Shown here: positions 26,939-35,676 of the stretch, one piece after another
Numbering within the stretch: the first letter of the stretch is position 1
Layout: every line of letters begins with the position of its first letter
Source of the DNA: Methylotenera versatilis 301
GTDB taxonomy: Bacteria > Pseudomonadota > Gammaproteobacteria > Burkholderiales > Methylophilaceae
Direction: 5' to 3'
NCBI RefSeq assembly: GCF_000093025.1
Contig: NC_014207.1
Location: 2,976,001-3,040,000, forward strand
DNA: 64,000 bases
The notes under the pieces: generated by a model
What the model saw: only the letters and a program-made list of their open reading frames with translations
Database searches by the model: none
Told to the model about the DNA's origin: nothing
Position numbers and translations under genes: made by a program

Positions 26939-27013
26939 ATGAGTGAAAGCTTTAAGTAACGCTTTGTAACAAAACTGACCTAATCTAAAACTCAAACCTG
27001 TTAAAATAACTTT

Positions 27014-27814
27014 ATGGACATATTACTCATACTAAAAGCCTTAATCCTTGGTGTAGTCGAAGGCGCTACCGAATTCTTGCCCATTAGCAGCACGGGACAT
27101 TTAATTATCGCTGGTGATTTGCTGGATTTTTTAACTAAAGATAAGCGTGATGTATTTGAAATCATCATTCAACTAGGCGCCATTCTTGCCGTGATTTGGG
27201 AGTATCGCGTAAAATTCATTCACGTAGCAACCAATCTAAATGAAAGTAAATCACGACAATTAGTGATTAATCTATTCATTGCCTTTTTACCATTAGCAAT
27301 ACTAGGTTTGGCGTTTCATCACCAAATTAAAGATTTATTATTCAACCCAAAATCAGTGGCCATTGCCCTCATTGTGGGCGGTTTTGTGATTTTGTTCATT
27401 GAGAAAAAACTACCTGCAGTAAAAATTCACTCTGTTGATGATATGGATTGGAAACTGGCACTTAAAGTTGGCTTTGCACAAGCCATTGCCTTAATTCCAG
27501 GTGCTTCTAGAGCTGGCTCTACTATCATTGGCGGCATGTGTTTTGGTTTGTCACGTACGGCAGCCACAGAATTCTCATTCTTTTTAGCGGTACCCGTGAT
27601 GTTTGCTGCTACTTTTTATGATTTATACAAAAGTAGAGACTTACTTTCCGCTCATGATTTAACGCTCTTCTTAGCTGGATTTATTACAGCATTTATTGCA
27701 GCATTAATTGTGATTAAAGTGTTAATCCGCTATGTTGCAAACCACGATTTTACTGCGTTTGCTTGGTACCGCATTGTGTTTGGTGCAATCGTGTTGGCCT
27801 ATTTCTGGCATTAA
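27014..27814 (+). CDS. uppP: Undecaprenyl-diphosphatase
   Basis: A 266-residue polytopic membrane enzyme that removes a phosphate from undecaprenyl diphosphate to recycle the lipid carrier for peptidoglycan and polysaccharide synthesis. The two signature motifs are intact: GVVEGATEFLPISSTGHLII near residue 13 and LIPGASRAGSTIIGGMCFGL near 160. Length is typical. The stop is followed after one base by the ATG of an ExoD-like gene, so the two are translated together. Confidence 0.95.
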   Translation: MDILLILKALILGVVEGATEFLPISSTGHLIIAGDLLDFLTKDKRDVFEIIIQLGAILAVIWEYRVKFIHVATNLNESKSRQLVINLFIAFLPLAILGLAFHHQIKDLLFNPKSVAIALIVGGFVILFIEKKLPAVKIHSVDDMDWKLALKVGFAQAIALIPGASRAGSTIIGGMCFGLSRTAATEFSFFLAVPVMFAATFYDLYKSRDLLSAHDLTLFLAGFITAFIAALIVIKVLIRYVANHDFTAFAWYRIVFGAIVLAYFWH

Positions 27815-27815
27815 G

Positions 27816-28457
27816 ATGACACAAACCGCGAGCGGTTATGATGATTTGGTTGCAACGCTTAATCTATTTGCTGCTCCTGTCGCGCTTGAACCGTTAGCCT
27901 TTGGAACAGCAATTGATCAACTAGGCGCAGATGCCTACACATTGACCGCAACTATTACCGTTTTACCTTTCTTGCAACCATTTCCGTTAGGTGTATTCGC
28001 ACTGGTCGGCAGTGCTGCATTTTTGGCATTGGGCATGCAATTATTTAGAGGCGAGCAGAATTTAAGCCTACCCAATAAAATCCGCAACTTGACTTTAAGT
28101 TTGCGTACTCGACAAGTGTTAGTGAATACTTGTTTAAAAATCATGCACTTTTTTCATCGCTTTACCAAACCACGTTTGAGGTTTCTAGTCGAAGGTAAAC
28201 TAGGTCAACAAGTGGGTGGTTTTATCTTTTTAGCAGTTGGCGTAATCGTCGCTATCCCTTTGGCAGGCATGCCATTTAAAAATCTATTTCCAAGTTTAGC
28301 GGTACTATTTTACTGCACCGGCGAAACTGAACATGATGGTTTAATGGCAATTTTTTCACTGATTTGTATTGCCCTGTCCATTATTTTATACAGCATAGTA
28401 CTCTATATTGCTTGGAAATTTGGCGCAGCCGCAATTCACCACTTTTTCTGGAAATAG
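27816..28457 (+). CDS. ExoD-family exopolysaccharide synthesis protein
   Basis: A 213-residue membrane protein of the ExoD family, known from rhizobial exopolysaccharide production and alkali tolerance; the molecular role is unclear. ALGMQLFRGEQNLSLPNKI near residue 70 and a C-terminal hydrophobic half (VAIPLAGMPFKNLFPSLAVL, then GLMAIFSLICIALSIILYS) are typical. A longer frame starting at 27732 would overlap uppP; the ATG at 27816, one base after the uppP stop, is the sensible start. Coupling to uppP fits a common interest in carrier-lipid-linked polysaccharides. Confidence 0.85.
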   Translation: MTQTASGYDDLVATLNLFAAPVALEPLAFGTAIDQLGADAYTLTATITVLPFLQPFPLGVFALVGSAAFLALGMQLFRGEQNLSLPNKIRNLTLSLRTRQVLVNTCLKIMHFFHRFTKPRLRFLVEGKLGQQVGGFIFLAVGVIVAIPLAGMPFKNLFPSLAVLFYCTGETEHDGLMAIFSLICIALSIILYSIVLYIAWKFGAAAIHHFFWK

Positions 28458-28523
28458 TATAAGAGTTGCTCTAGTGTTAAAATTTTGTAAACCCTGTATT
28501 GAACCCTTGTAGCGAGAGTCATC

Positions 28524-31475
28524 ATGAAAAAATTTCTTAAATATAGTTTGTATGGTGTTGGCGGCTTAATCGGCCTAGTTTTAATTGCCGTAGGCATTAT
28601 TGCTGCGACATTCAACCCAAACGATTACAAACAAAAAGTGATTGATTTGGTGCAAGAGAAAAAAGAGCGCACGCTCAAGTTGGATGGTGACATCAAACTC
28701 GCTTTTTGGCCAAAGATTGGTGCAGACTTAGGCAAGGTTTCACTTTCCGAACATAAAAATAGCAAAGAGTTTGCGTCGTTAAATGGCGTGAAAGTCTCAC
28801 TCGCATTGTTGCCACTCCTCAAAAAAGAGCTAGTGGTAGACACTGTTTATATTGATGGCGCACAAGCCAATATCGTTAAATATAAAGATGGCACCACCAA
28901 CTTTGACGACTTAATGAGCAAAGAAGAGGAGTCACAAGACATTAAATTTGATATTGATGGTGTAAATATCACCAACTCATCCTTGAGCTATAGCGATGAA
29001 GGCACTGGTGCAAAATACAATATCTCTAAATTTAATCTAAAATCTGGTCATATTGCATTAGCTGAACCCGTAGATATTACAACGGACTTTGCAGTTAACT
29101 CAAATCAGCCTGAAATTGCAGCCAATGCCAATTTAAAAGGTAATTTTTTAGTAGATCCTGAGACAAAACATTTTGTCGCCAAAGGTTTAGATGCTGCAAT
29201 AAAAGGCGATTTACTTGGTGGTAAGAATGTTGATGTAACACTGAGCGGTGACGTGGATGCCAAGCCTGAATCGCGCGAATTTTTAGTCGATAGCTTAAAG
29301 CTGGTAGGTTCGGGTCAGTTTAACGAAGCAAAACTGAGCATTGAGCTTAACGCACCAAAATTAAATGCTCAAAAAGATGAAGTCACTAGCAAAAAAACTA
29401 CAGTGACTTTAATGCAAGAAAAAGCCGGAGATACCTTTAAGGCCAACTTAGAACTAGCCGACATTAAAGGCTCGCCAAAAGCATTAGAAAGCAGCGGCAT
29501 TACGGGCGAAATTTCTGCCGTACAAGGCAAACGCACGGTCACAGGCAAGTTCTCTTCACCGTTTAGTGGCAACCTTGAAAGCCTGATTTTCGACTTACCA
29601 AAATTGGCTGGCAACCTAGATATTAAAGATCCTAGCTTACCGAATGGTGGCATGAAAGGCCTTTTCAACCTATCTGCACACACTGATATTAAAAATGAAC
29701 TCGCCAATAGCAAATTTAGTTTAAATATTGACGACACCAAGCTCAATGGTGATGTTGCTGTAGCTAGCTTTAAAAAACCAAGCATTAAATTCAACCTGAG
29801 TGCGGATAAGCTAAATCTGAACAAGCTATTAGCAAAATCTACCCAGGCAGAAAAACCAAGTAGCGGAAAACCTGCAGATTTAAGCGCAATCAAAAACCTA
29901 TTATTAGATGGCAAGTTGAATGTGGGGAGTATTCAGTATGAAAAATTCCAAATTTCAGGTCTGAATGTCGCCATTAAAGCCGATGGTGAAAAGCTCACGT
30001 TGAGCGGCTTAAATGTTAAAGTGGATGACAGCCAGATTAAAGGCAGCCTAGGCATTAGCCAATTCTCCAAGCCGCTTTACACCTTTGATTTAGATATTGA
30101 TCAGTTAGATGTTGATAAATACGCATCAACAAGCAAGACTCCGACTAAGGCTAGTAGCGATAGCAAACCACTTGATTTAAGTGCGCTTAAAGCTCTGAAC
30201 GCAGATGGTAACCTGCGGATTGGTAGCCTTAAATACGGTAAAACCAAAGCTTCAAATATCCGTATAGACTTAAAAGCCGATGGTCAGAAACTAAACTTGA
30301 ACCCAGTTGCGGCAAAGATTGATGATAGTCAGGTGAATGCAAACGTTGGCATTTCAAGGTTTAGCGACCCGATTTTCAGCTTTAATGTGAACATCGATAA
30401 ATTAGATGTGGACAGATACATCACGAAAAGTAGCTCAACAACTAAAAGTGACGGCGATGCACCTATCGATTTATCCGCACTAAAAAAGTTTAACGCTTCA
30501 GGCGAGGCGAAAATCGGCTGGCTTAAATTGGCGAATGTTAAAACCGAGAATGTGAACCTTGGTTTAAAAGCGGAAGGTGGCGTGGCAACACTTTCACCAT
30601 TCTCAGCCAACTTGTATCAAGGTAGTATGAGTGGTTTGTTAAAGGTGGATGCACGTTCCACACCTAGTATCGCGTTCAAACAAAGTATGAAAAATGTTTC
30701 GATTGGCCCTTTGTTAGTAGACTCTATCAATAATGATATGTTATCTGGCAAAGGAACTGTGAATGTTGACGTAACAGCGTCAGGCAACACGGTGGGCGCA
30801 CTTAAGAAAGCATTATCAGGCAGTTCATCCCTGAGTCTAACCGATGGTGCGTTAAAAGGCGTGGATATTGCTGGCAGCGTCCGCGAGCTTAAAAACAAGG
30901 TCAATATCCTTAAAACCAAAGATGCTAACGCGGATAAATCTAAGAAAACTGACTTCAGCGAACTCACTGCTTCGTTCACCATTAAAAATGGCGTAGCGCA
31001 TAACGAAGACTTAGCCATGAAAGCGCCAATTCTAAGATTAGCTAAAGGCGATAGCCGTGGCGATATCGATATTGGTAATGAATCAATCAATTATTTAGCC
31101 AAGCCAACCATTGTTAAATCACTCAAAGGTCAGGAGGGCGCAGATTTAGACTCCCTAGCAGGCTTCGCGATTCCGCTAAAAATTACAGGAACATTTTCTA
31201 GTCCTAAATACGGTATGGACTTTGCGGCGATTGGTACAGCGCTGGCACAGTCTAAGTTGCTAGATAAAGTAGGTGGCGACAAAGCTACTGCGGTGAAAGA
31301 TTTACTTGGCAACGGCAATAAAGTGGATGCGCTGAGCGGCTTGCTCGGTAAGAAAAAACCAGCAGATACGACAACCACACCAGCAACAACCGATGCAGCC
31401 GCAAAACCTGCTGAGGCGCCTAAATCTGCAGAAGATCAAGCCAAAGACAAACTTAAGAAATTACTTAAATTCTAG
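28524..31475 (+). CDS. AsmA-family envelope protein
   Basis: A 983-residue protein with one N-terminal helix (SLYGVGGLIGLVLIAVGIIA, residues 8-27) and a very long periplasmic region. The AsmA start (FNPNDYKQKVIDLVQEK, then LDGDIKLAFWPKIGADLGKV) and C-terminal AsmA domain (GTVNVDVTASGNTVGALKKA near residue 750) are clear. The middle has three diverged internal repeats with the pattern LDLSALK...DGNLRIGSLKYGK and FDLDIDQLDVDKY, near residues 450, 555 and 650. AsmA-like proteins act in outer-membrane homeostasis, probably as lipid-transfer bridges. The C-terminal tail is Ala/Pro/Lys-rich. An operon with uppP-exoD is possible. Confidence 0.88.
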   Translation: MKKFLKYSLYGVGGLIGLVLIAVGIIAATFNPNDYKQKVIDLVQEKKERTLKLDGDIKLAFWPKIGADLGKVSLSEHKNSKEFASLNGVKVSLALLPLLKKELVVDTVYIDGAQANIVKYKDGTTNFDDLMSKEEESQDIKFDIDGVNITNSSLSYSDEGTGAKYNISKFNLKSGHIALAEPVDITTDFAVNSNQPEIAANANLKGNFLVDPETKHFVAKGLDAAIKGDLLGGKNVDVTLSGDVDAKPESREFLVDSLKLVGSGQFNEAKLSIELNAPKLNAQKDEVTSKKTTVTLMQEKAGDTFKANLELADIKGSPKALESSGITGEISAVQGKRTVTGKFSSPFSGNLESLIFDLPKLAGNLDIKDPSLPNGGMKGLFNLSAHTDIKNELANSKFSLNIDDTKLNGDVAVASFKKPSIKFNLSADKLNLNKLLAKSTQAEKPSSGKPADLSAIKNLLLDGKLNVGSIQYEKFQISGLNVAIKADGEKLTLSGLNVKVDDSQIKGSLGISQFSKPLYTFDLDIDQLDVDKYASTSKTPTKASSDSKPLDLSALKALNADGNLRIGSLKYGKTKASNIRIDLKADGQKLNLNPVAAKIDDSQVNANVGISRFSDPIFSFNVNIDKLDVDRYITKSSSTTKSDGDAPIDLSALKKFNASGEAKIGWLKLANVKTENVNLGLKAEGGVATLSPFSANLYQGSMSGLLKVDARSTPSIAFKQSMKNVSIGPLLVDSINNDMLSGKGTVNVDVTASGNTVGALKKALSGSSSLSLTDGALKGVDIAGSVRELKNKVNILKTKDANADKSKKTDFSELTASFTIKNGVAHNEDLAMKAPILRLAKGDSRGDIDIGNESINYLAKPTIVKSLKGQEGADLDSLAGFAIPLKITGTFSSPKYGMDFAAIGTALAQSKLLDKVGGDKATAVKDLLGNGNKVDALSGLLGKKKPADTTTTPATTDAAAKPAEAPKSAEDQAKDKLKKLLKF

Positions 31476-31527
31476 ATTTAAAATTTCAGCTTTAAACGCT
31501 TAAGCATTTAATTAATTTATACCACTC

Positions 31528-31562
31528 ATGTAGGTTGTACCATTCATTCGTACAACCTACAT
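31528..31562. repeat. REP-like inverted repeat
   Basis: ATGTAGGTTGTAC (31528-31540) pairs with GTACAACCTACAT (31550-31562), 13 bp perfect around a 9-base loop. The GTAGGTTGTAC...GTACAACCTAC style matches intergenic REP-type elements of many proteobacteria. It sits between the AsmA and mutY genes and may also stop or stabilise the AsmA message; no T-run follows. Confidence 0.6.
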
Positions 31563-31594
31563 CAACATGCTAGTTTTATTTAAGGTTTCACTGA

Positions 31595-32647
31595 ATGTCT
31601 GATTTTGCAAATCGCCTCATTGCATGGCAAAAAATACATGGGCGGCACGATTTACCTTGGCAAAATACTGTAGATCCATATGCGATTTGGGTATCAGAAA
31701 TCATGCTGCAACAAACGCAAGTAGCCGCAGTCATTGGCTACTACAGTAAATTCATGCAGCGCTTCCCTAATATCGCCAGCTTGGCAAATGCAACGCAAGA
31801 TGAAGTGCTACAACATTGGAGCGGTCTAGGCTATTACTCAAGAGCGCGAAATTTACACAATGCCGCCGTGACGATAATGGATGAGCATAAGGGACAATTT
31901 CCGCAAGACTTTGAGATGATTCAAACGCTGTCTGGCATTGGGCGCTCCACCGCAGCAGCCATTGCATCATTCGCCTTTAATCAAGTACAAACTATTTTAG
32001 ATGGCAACGTAAAGCGCGTACTGGCTAGGCACTTTTTAGTTGAAGGCTGGCCAAGCTCACCTAAAGTTGAAAAAGAATTATGGCTACTCGCTGAAAAGTT
32101 ATTGCCAGAACAAGGCATGGTAGCGTACACCCAAGGCTTAATGGATTTAGGCGCGACACTTTGTACCAGAAGCAAGCCAAAGTGCAGCAATTGCCCATTA
32201 AATGGCAGTTGTAAAGCACTGCAAGCACAACGTGTGCATGAGCTGCCAACCCCCAAGCCACGCAAATCCATCCCAGAAAAACATACCACAATGCTTATAT
32301 TGCGCCGCGGCGATGAAATCCTGCTCGAAAAACGTCCTTCTACTGGTATTTGGGGCGGCTTATGGAGTTTTCCTGAAGCTGAGAATAGCCAAGATGCTGA
32401 AGCCATAGCACTGAAAAAATTTGGCGTGACTGCTGAAAACGATATTACCTTACCCAATTTAACACACGTTTTTACGCACTTTAAGCTGCATATTTGCCCC
32501 CAAACTTTGCAAGTGGTAAAACTAAACCCTCAAGTGAACCAAGCTGCGCATATGTGGCTAAACATCGAAGACGCAATTGGCGCAGCTATTCCAACGCCTA
32601 TACGTAAAATTCTGCTTAGTATGCAAAAAACTTCGCTAGGTTATTGA
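31595..32647 (+). CDS. mutY: A/G-specific adenine glycosylase
   Basis: A 350-residue base-excision repair enzyme that removes adenine mispaired with 8-oxoguanine. WVSEIMLQQTQVAAVIGYY near residue 30, the helix-hairpin-helix LSGIGRSTAAAIASFAF near 110, the catalytic Asp in ILDGNVKRVLAR near 130, and the [4Fe-4S] cysteine loop CTRSKPKCSNCPLNGSC near 190 are all present. The C-terminal part (from about residue 230, MLILRRGDEILLEKRPSTGI) is the Nudix-like domain that recognises 8-oxoguanine. Normal length, single gene. Confidence 0.96.
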   Translation: MSDFANRLIAWQKIHGRHDLPWQNTVDPYAIWVSEIMLQQTQVAAVIGYYSKFMQRFPNIASLANATQDEVLQHWSGLGYYSRARNLHNAAVTIMDEHKGQFPQDFEMIQTLSGIGRSTAAAIASFAFNQVQTILDGNVKRVLARHFLVEGWPSSPKVEKELWLLAEKLLPEQGMVAYTQGLMDLGATLCTRSKPKCSNCPLNGSCKALQAQRVHELPTPKPRKSIPEKHTTMLILRRGDEILLEKRPSTGIWGGLWSFPEAENSQDAEAIALKKFGVTAENDITLPNLTHVFTHFKLHICPQTLQVVKLNPQVNQAAHMWLNIEDAIGAAIPTPIRKILLSMQKTSLGY

Positions 32648-32686
32648 TTACTTAAGACTAGCTATTGGAGTGCTTAATAAGTGCAT

Positions 32687-33220
32687 TTAAATAAAGACGA
32701 GAAAGCCATCTGCAAAATAGACTAGCCCGACTAATCCTGCTGCAACACCTCCATACCAAATGGCTTTTTTCTTCAATAGCCCAGCGATAGACGAAAGTAA
32801 AATAGCAATTTGTAAGTAAATGACGGCAATTCCAAACGCTTTAGAATGAACTTGAGCTTCATCTCTTACAGCCTCAAGGGCTTTGGCTTTTTCTTGAGAC
32901 TGAGTTTTTTCTTTTTCGTACTTTTCAATCTTCTTTTTATAGTCTGCTATTTTATCTGTATAAATAGAAGACAGCTTTGCTGCATCAGGCTTGAGACCCA
33001 TTAAATCAAGCTCCAACTTTTCTGACTGTAGTTGATAAATGTAAGATTTGATGCCTTTTGATTGGTAGTATGCCCATTCATCAGATGCCTGTGCTTGAGT
33101 AATCACAGACTTCGTCGAGAACCCGCCACCTTTGAAGGTGGAGAGCGTTGCACATACTGCAAATATGATGGTGGTCAAGGCTAAGTAATTGAGCCAAGCA
33201 TCTTTCTTTTCTTCTGACAT
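32687..33220 (-). CDS. DUF4337 family membrane protein
   Basis: A 177-residue protein with an N-terminal helix (residues 12-27), a charged coiled-coil middle (DYKKKIEKYEKEKTQSQEKA, residues about 92-111) and two C-terminal helices (IAVIYLQIAILLSSIAGLL and WYGGVAAGLVGLVYFADGF). The layout and the WAYYQSKGIKSYIYQLQSEK segment near residue 49 match DUF4337, a family of unknown function. It lies 66 bases downstream of the cation transporter gene in the same direction and may share its transcript. Confidence 0.8.
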   Translation of the reverse strand: MSEEKKDAWLNYLALTTIIFAVCATLSTFKGGGFSTKSVITQAQASDEWAYYQSKGIKSYIYQLQSEKLELDLMGLKPDAAKLSSIYTDKIADYKKKIEKYEKEKTQSQEKAKALEAVRDEAQVHSKAFGIAVIYLQIAILLSSIAGLLKKKAIWYGGVAAGLVGLVYFADGFLVFI

Positions 33221-33286
33221 TTAAGTGGTCCTGACATTGATGGTATAGAAATTACACCACCATAGTTTTACCAATAAATGCTTACA

Positions 33287-33904
33287 TTAGCCTGACAGTT
33301 CACTACGAGCATGCATAATGACACTCCATGCTGAGTGCAACGCAAGGCTAGCCATGATCATCGCAACTAACAAATCTGGCCAGGCAGCACCAGTGCCAAA
33401 TACGCCTATTGCCGCAAGAATAACGGCAACATTACCAAGCGCATCATTGCGTGTGCAAAGCCAAACACTACGCATATTGCTATCACCTTCTCTATAGGCA
33501 TAAAGCAGTGCGGCTACACTTAAATTGGCTGCTAATGCAACTACACCAATTAATCCCATTGTTTCAGCACTAGGCATTACGCCTATGACAAAATGCCAGA
33601 CAGCGCTGACTAATACCCAAACCCCAAAAGCTGCCATTGATAAGGCTTTAATTAAAGAAGCTCTAGCTCGAATTGCAATAGCCATGCCTAATACCCATAA
33701 GCTAATGCCGTAATTAGCGGCATCACCAAGAAAGTCTAAGGAGTCAGCTAACAAAGAGACTGAATTAGCTTTCACTCCTGATACGATCTCAACCACAAAC
33801 ATGGTGATATTGATTATCAAAGCAATCCATAATATTTTGCGATAACGTCCATCAAGACTTTTGCCTTGTTCTGGTTCAGGAGGTTGACAACAATGTGCGC
33901 TCAT
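33287..33904 (-). CDS. Short cation-efflux (CDF-like) transporter
   Basis: A 205-residue membrane protein with six helices resembling the membrane part of cation diffusion facilitators: SVSLLADSLDFLGDAANYGI near residue 48 and CTRNDALGNVAVILAA near 155 carry the Asp/Asn metal-site residues. The cytosolic domain of full CDF proteins (about 300 residues) is absent. The N-terminus MSAHCCQPPEPEQ has a His-Cys-Cys cluster that could bind metal. The ATG at 33904 has AAAGGG in front; a TTG at 33919 is less likely. It is transcribed away from a MerR gene through a typical MerR-type promoter, so metal export is the likely job. Confidence 0.85.
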   Translation of the reverse strand: MSAHCCQPPEPEQGKSLDGRYRKILWIALIINITMFVVEIVSGVKANSVSLLADSLDFLGDAANYGISLWVLGMAIAIRARASLIKALSMAAFGVWVLVSAVWHFVIGVMPSAETMGLIGVVALAANLSVAALLYAYREGDSNMRSVWLCTRNDALGNVAVILAAIGVFGTGAAWPDLLVAMIMASLALHSAWSVIMHARSELSG

Positions 33905-33931
33905 AAATACCCTTTCCAATTTAGAACGAGT

Positions 33932-33962
33932 ATCATAAAGTCTGTAGCAACTACAGGGTCAA
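33932..33962 (-). promoter_or_regulatory. MerR-type metal-responsive promoter/operator
   Basis: On the minus strand TTGACC (-35, 33957-33962) and TATGAT (-10, 33932-33937) are 19 bp apart, the over-long spacing that MerR proteins correct. Between them is the dyad CTGTAG-TTG-CTACAG (33942-33956). It drives the transporter gene and sits at the start of the divergent merR gene. Confidence 0.9.
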
Positions 33963-33965
33963 GCC

Positions 33966-34376
33966 ATGTTAGAAAAATATACGATCGGGGCTTTAAGCAG
34001 AGAATCTGGGGTTAATCTTGAAACAATCAGATATTACGAGAAGATTAGCTTACTCAATAAACCATCACGCTCAGAGAATGGCTACCGTCATTATGATGAG
34101 TCAGCAATCAAGCGGCTTCGATTCGTTAGGCGAGGCAGGGAGTTGGGATTTGGTATTGCAGAAATCAAAACGCTGCTAGAACTTGCAGATCATCCAGAGC
34201 ATCCATGCAGAGAAGCAGATCAACTTGCACAGGCACATCTGCAAGAAGTGGAGACCAAAATTAAAGACTTACAGGCAATGCAGGAGGTACTAACAAAAAT
34301 AGTCGCTTGCCAGAGCCATACTGCCGAACATTGTCGGTTGATTGAAACACTAGATCAGCGGTCTTGTTGCACGTAA
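33966..34376 (+). CDS. MerR-family metal-responsive regulator (CadR/ZntR/PbrR type)
   Basis: A 136-residue activator. The N-terminal winged helix (YTIGALSRESGVNLETIRYY near residue 5) is followed by ENGYRHYDESAIKRLRFVRR and a dimerisation helix. Metal-site cysteines are at about residue 79 (HPC), 114 (ACQSH), 123 (EHC) and in a C-terminal CC pair, the spacing of Zn/Cd/Pb sensors. The second Cys of the ZntR CC pair at 114-115 is Gln here, which tilts toward a Cd/Pb-type loop. It faces the transporter gene across a 61-base gap containing its own operator. Confidence 0.9.
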   Translation: MLEKYTIGALSRESGVNLETIRYYEKISLLNKPSRSENGYRHYDESAIKRLRFVRRGRELGFGIAEIKTLLELADHPEHPCREADQLAQAHLQEVETKIKDLQAMQEVLTKIVACQSHTAEHCRLIETLDQRSCCT

Positions 34377-34394
34377 AAAAAGTACTTGAAAAAA

Positions 34395-34949
34395 CTACTT
34401 AGCTTTAGCTAAAAAATGAAATTTGATTTGAATCTCATTGGCTACCGTGCCAAAGTCTGACCAAGATCCCTCACCAATTGCATAATCAGCGCGCTTTATT
34501 ACAAATGCACCATCCACTAAACCTTGAGGATTAAATGTAAAAGGCGCGCTCACCGTCTGGCTACGTCCTTTAATCGTCATTTTGCCAGTCACTTCATATC
34601 GATTTGCGCCTAATGATTTAAAAGTCGAGGATTCGAATTTGGCATGCGGGAACGCTTTAGTATTGAACCATTCTTTTCCAGTAACTTCATCATTGGCATC
34701 GTCTGATCCGGCATCAATGCTTGCAAGGTCTATATCTAAAACTGCCTTAGCGGCAGCAAGCTTCGCTGGATCAAAGTTGAGTTGTACAGCAAACTTCTTA
34801 AAGCTACCATCAATTGGCACGCCCATCTGTTTATAGACAAAAGCAAGGCTGCTCTTATCTGCTTGAATGCTGTTGTATTCGGTCGCCTCAGCAAAAGACA
34901 GCATTGCCAAACTGCTGATTAAGATCGCCATTACTTGTTTTTTCATCAT
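34395..34949 (-). CDS. YceI-family periplasmic protein
   Basis: A 184-residue exported protein. The first 22 residues are a signal peptide ending SFAEA, and the rest is the YceI lipocalin-like barrel, which binds isoprenoid-type lipids: YNSIQADKSSLAFVYKQMG near residue 25, KEWFNTKAFPHAKFESSTF near 95, and the C-terminal IQIKFHFLAKAK. The gene follows a cytochrome b561 gene by 17 bases; this pairing recurs in proteobacteria, often linked to acid or redox stress. The physiological ligand is unknown. Confidence 0.9.
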   Translation of the reverse strand: MMKKQVMAILISSLAMLSFAEATEYNSIQADKSSLAFVYKQMGVPIDGSFKKFAVQLNFDPAKLAAAKAVLDIDLASIDAGSDDANDEVTGKEWFNTKAFPHAKFESSTFKSLGANRYEVTGKMTIKGRSQTVSAPFTFNPQGLVDGAFVIKRADYAIGEGSWSDFGTVANEIQIKFHFLAKAK

Positions 34950-34966
34950 ATTTCCACTTTCTTAGG

Positions 34967-35536
34967 TCAATGTTTGCGTTTGGGTAACATACGAGTCAGT
35001 ACGTCGTCTTTATCAAAAAAATGATGCTTAAATGCCGCTCCCGCATGCCCAATCACAAGTGCAATCAGCACAAAATTCAAAGTCTCATGCACTTCTCTTA
35101 ACGCGTTACCAAGCTCCTTATTTTTAGTCAGTAAATCAGGGATTGGAATGATGCCAAAATAGACAGTTTGAAATCCTTTTGCAGAACTCATCAGCCAACC
35201 ACTAAGCGGAATGGCAATCATCAGCAAGTAAAGTAGTCCATGTCCAATATGCGCCGCCACCTCAGCAGTTCTAGACATATTCATGGGTAGCGGCGGTGGG
35301 CTGTGAGTGAATCTCCACAACAGTCGGATCATAACGAGCAAAAATGCCGTCACACCCGCCCATTTATGCCAAGAGTAAATTTGTAGCTTCCAGGGTGATA
35401 AAGGCAGGTCATGCATATAAAGGCCGACTGCAAATAGAGAAATAATGAGTATTGCCATCAGCCAATGTAAGCCTATCGCTATCGAGGTATAGCGATTACT
35501 AAAAGTTAATTGTTGCTGAGGTTTCATCGTTTGCAT
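34967..35536 (-). CDS. Cytochrome b561
   Basis: A 189-residue four-helix di-haem membrane cytochrome. YTSIAIGLHWLMAILIISLF near residue 16 has the first haem His, WHKWAGVTAFLLVMIRLLWR near 55 the second, then AHIGHGLLYLLMIAIPLSGW near 93 and HETLNFVLIALVIGHAGAAF near 148 the others. It probably passes electrons between quinones and periplasmic partners. First gene of the unit with yceI. A second b561 lies at 40396-40998 with a longer first loop. Confidence 0.92.
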   Translation of the reverse strand: MQTMKPQQQLTFSNRYTSIAIGLHWLMAILIISLFAVGLYMHDLPLSPWKLQIYSWHKWAGVTAFLLVMIRLLWRFTHSPPPLPMNMSRTAEVAAHIGHGLLYLLMIAIPLSGWLMSSAKGFQTVYFGIIPIPDLLTKNKELGNALREVHETLNFVLIALVIGHAGAAFKHHFFDKDDVLTRMLPKRKH

Positions 35537-35676
35537 TCCAATACATGAGGTATGCTGACTATTTAACCACTATAAAATTGGATGTAAAAGTATAAATATT
35601 AGCTCTAATTAATCTAATATTTAGATACTTTTATTGCTGATATGTCTCAAGTGGACAATAAGCATCGAACTATAAG

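Noticed and set aside
27732-27815. N-terminal extension of the ExoD-like gene
   Set aside because: It lies inside uppP in another frame; the ATG at 27816 directly after the uppP stop gives the family-like start.
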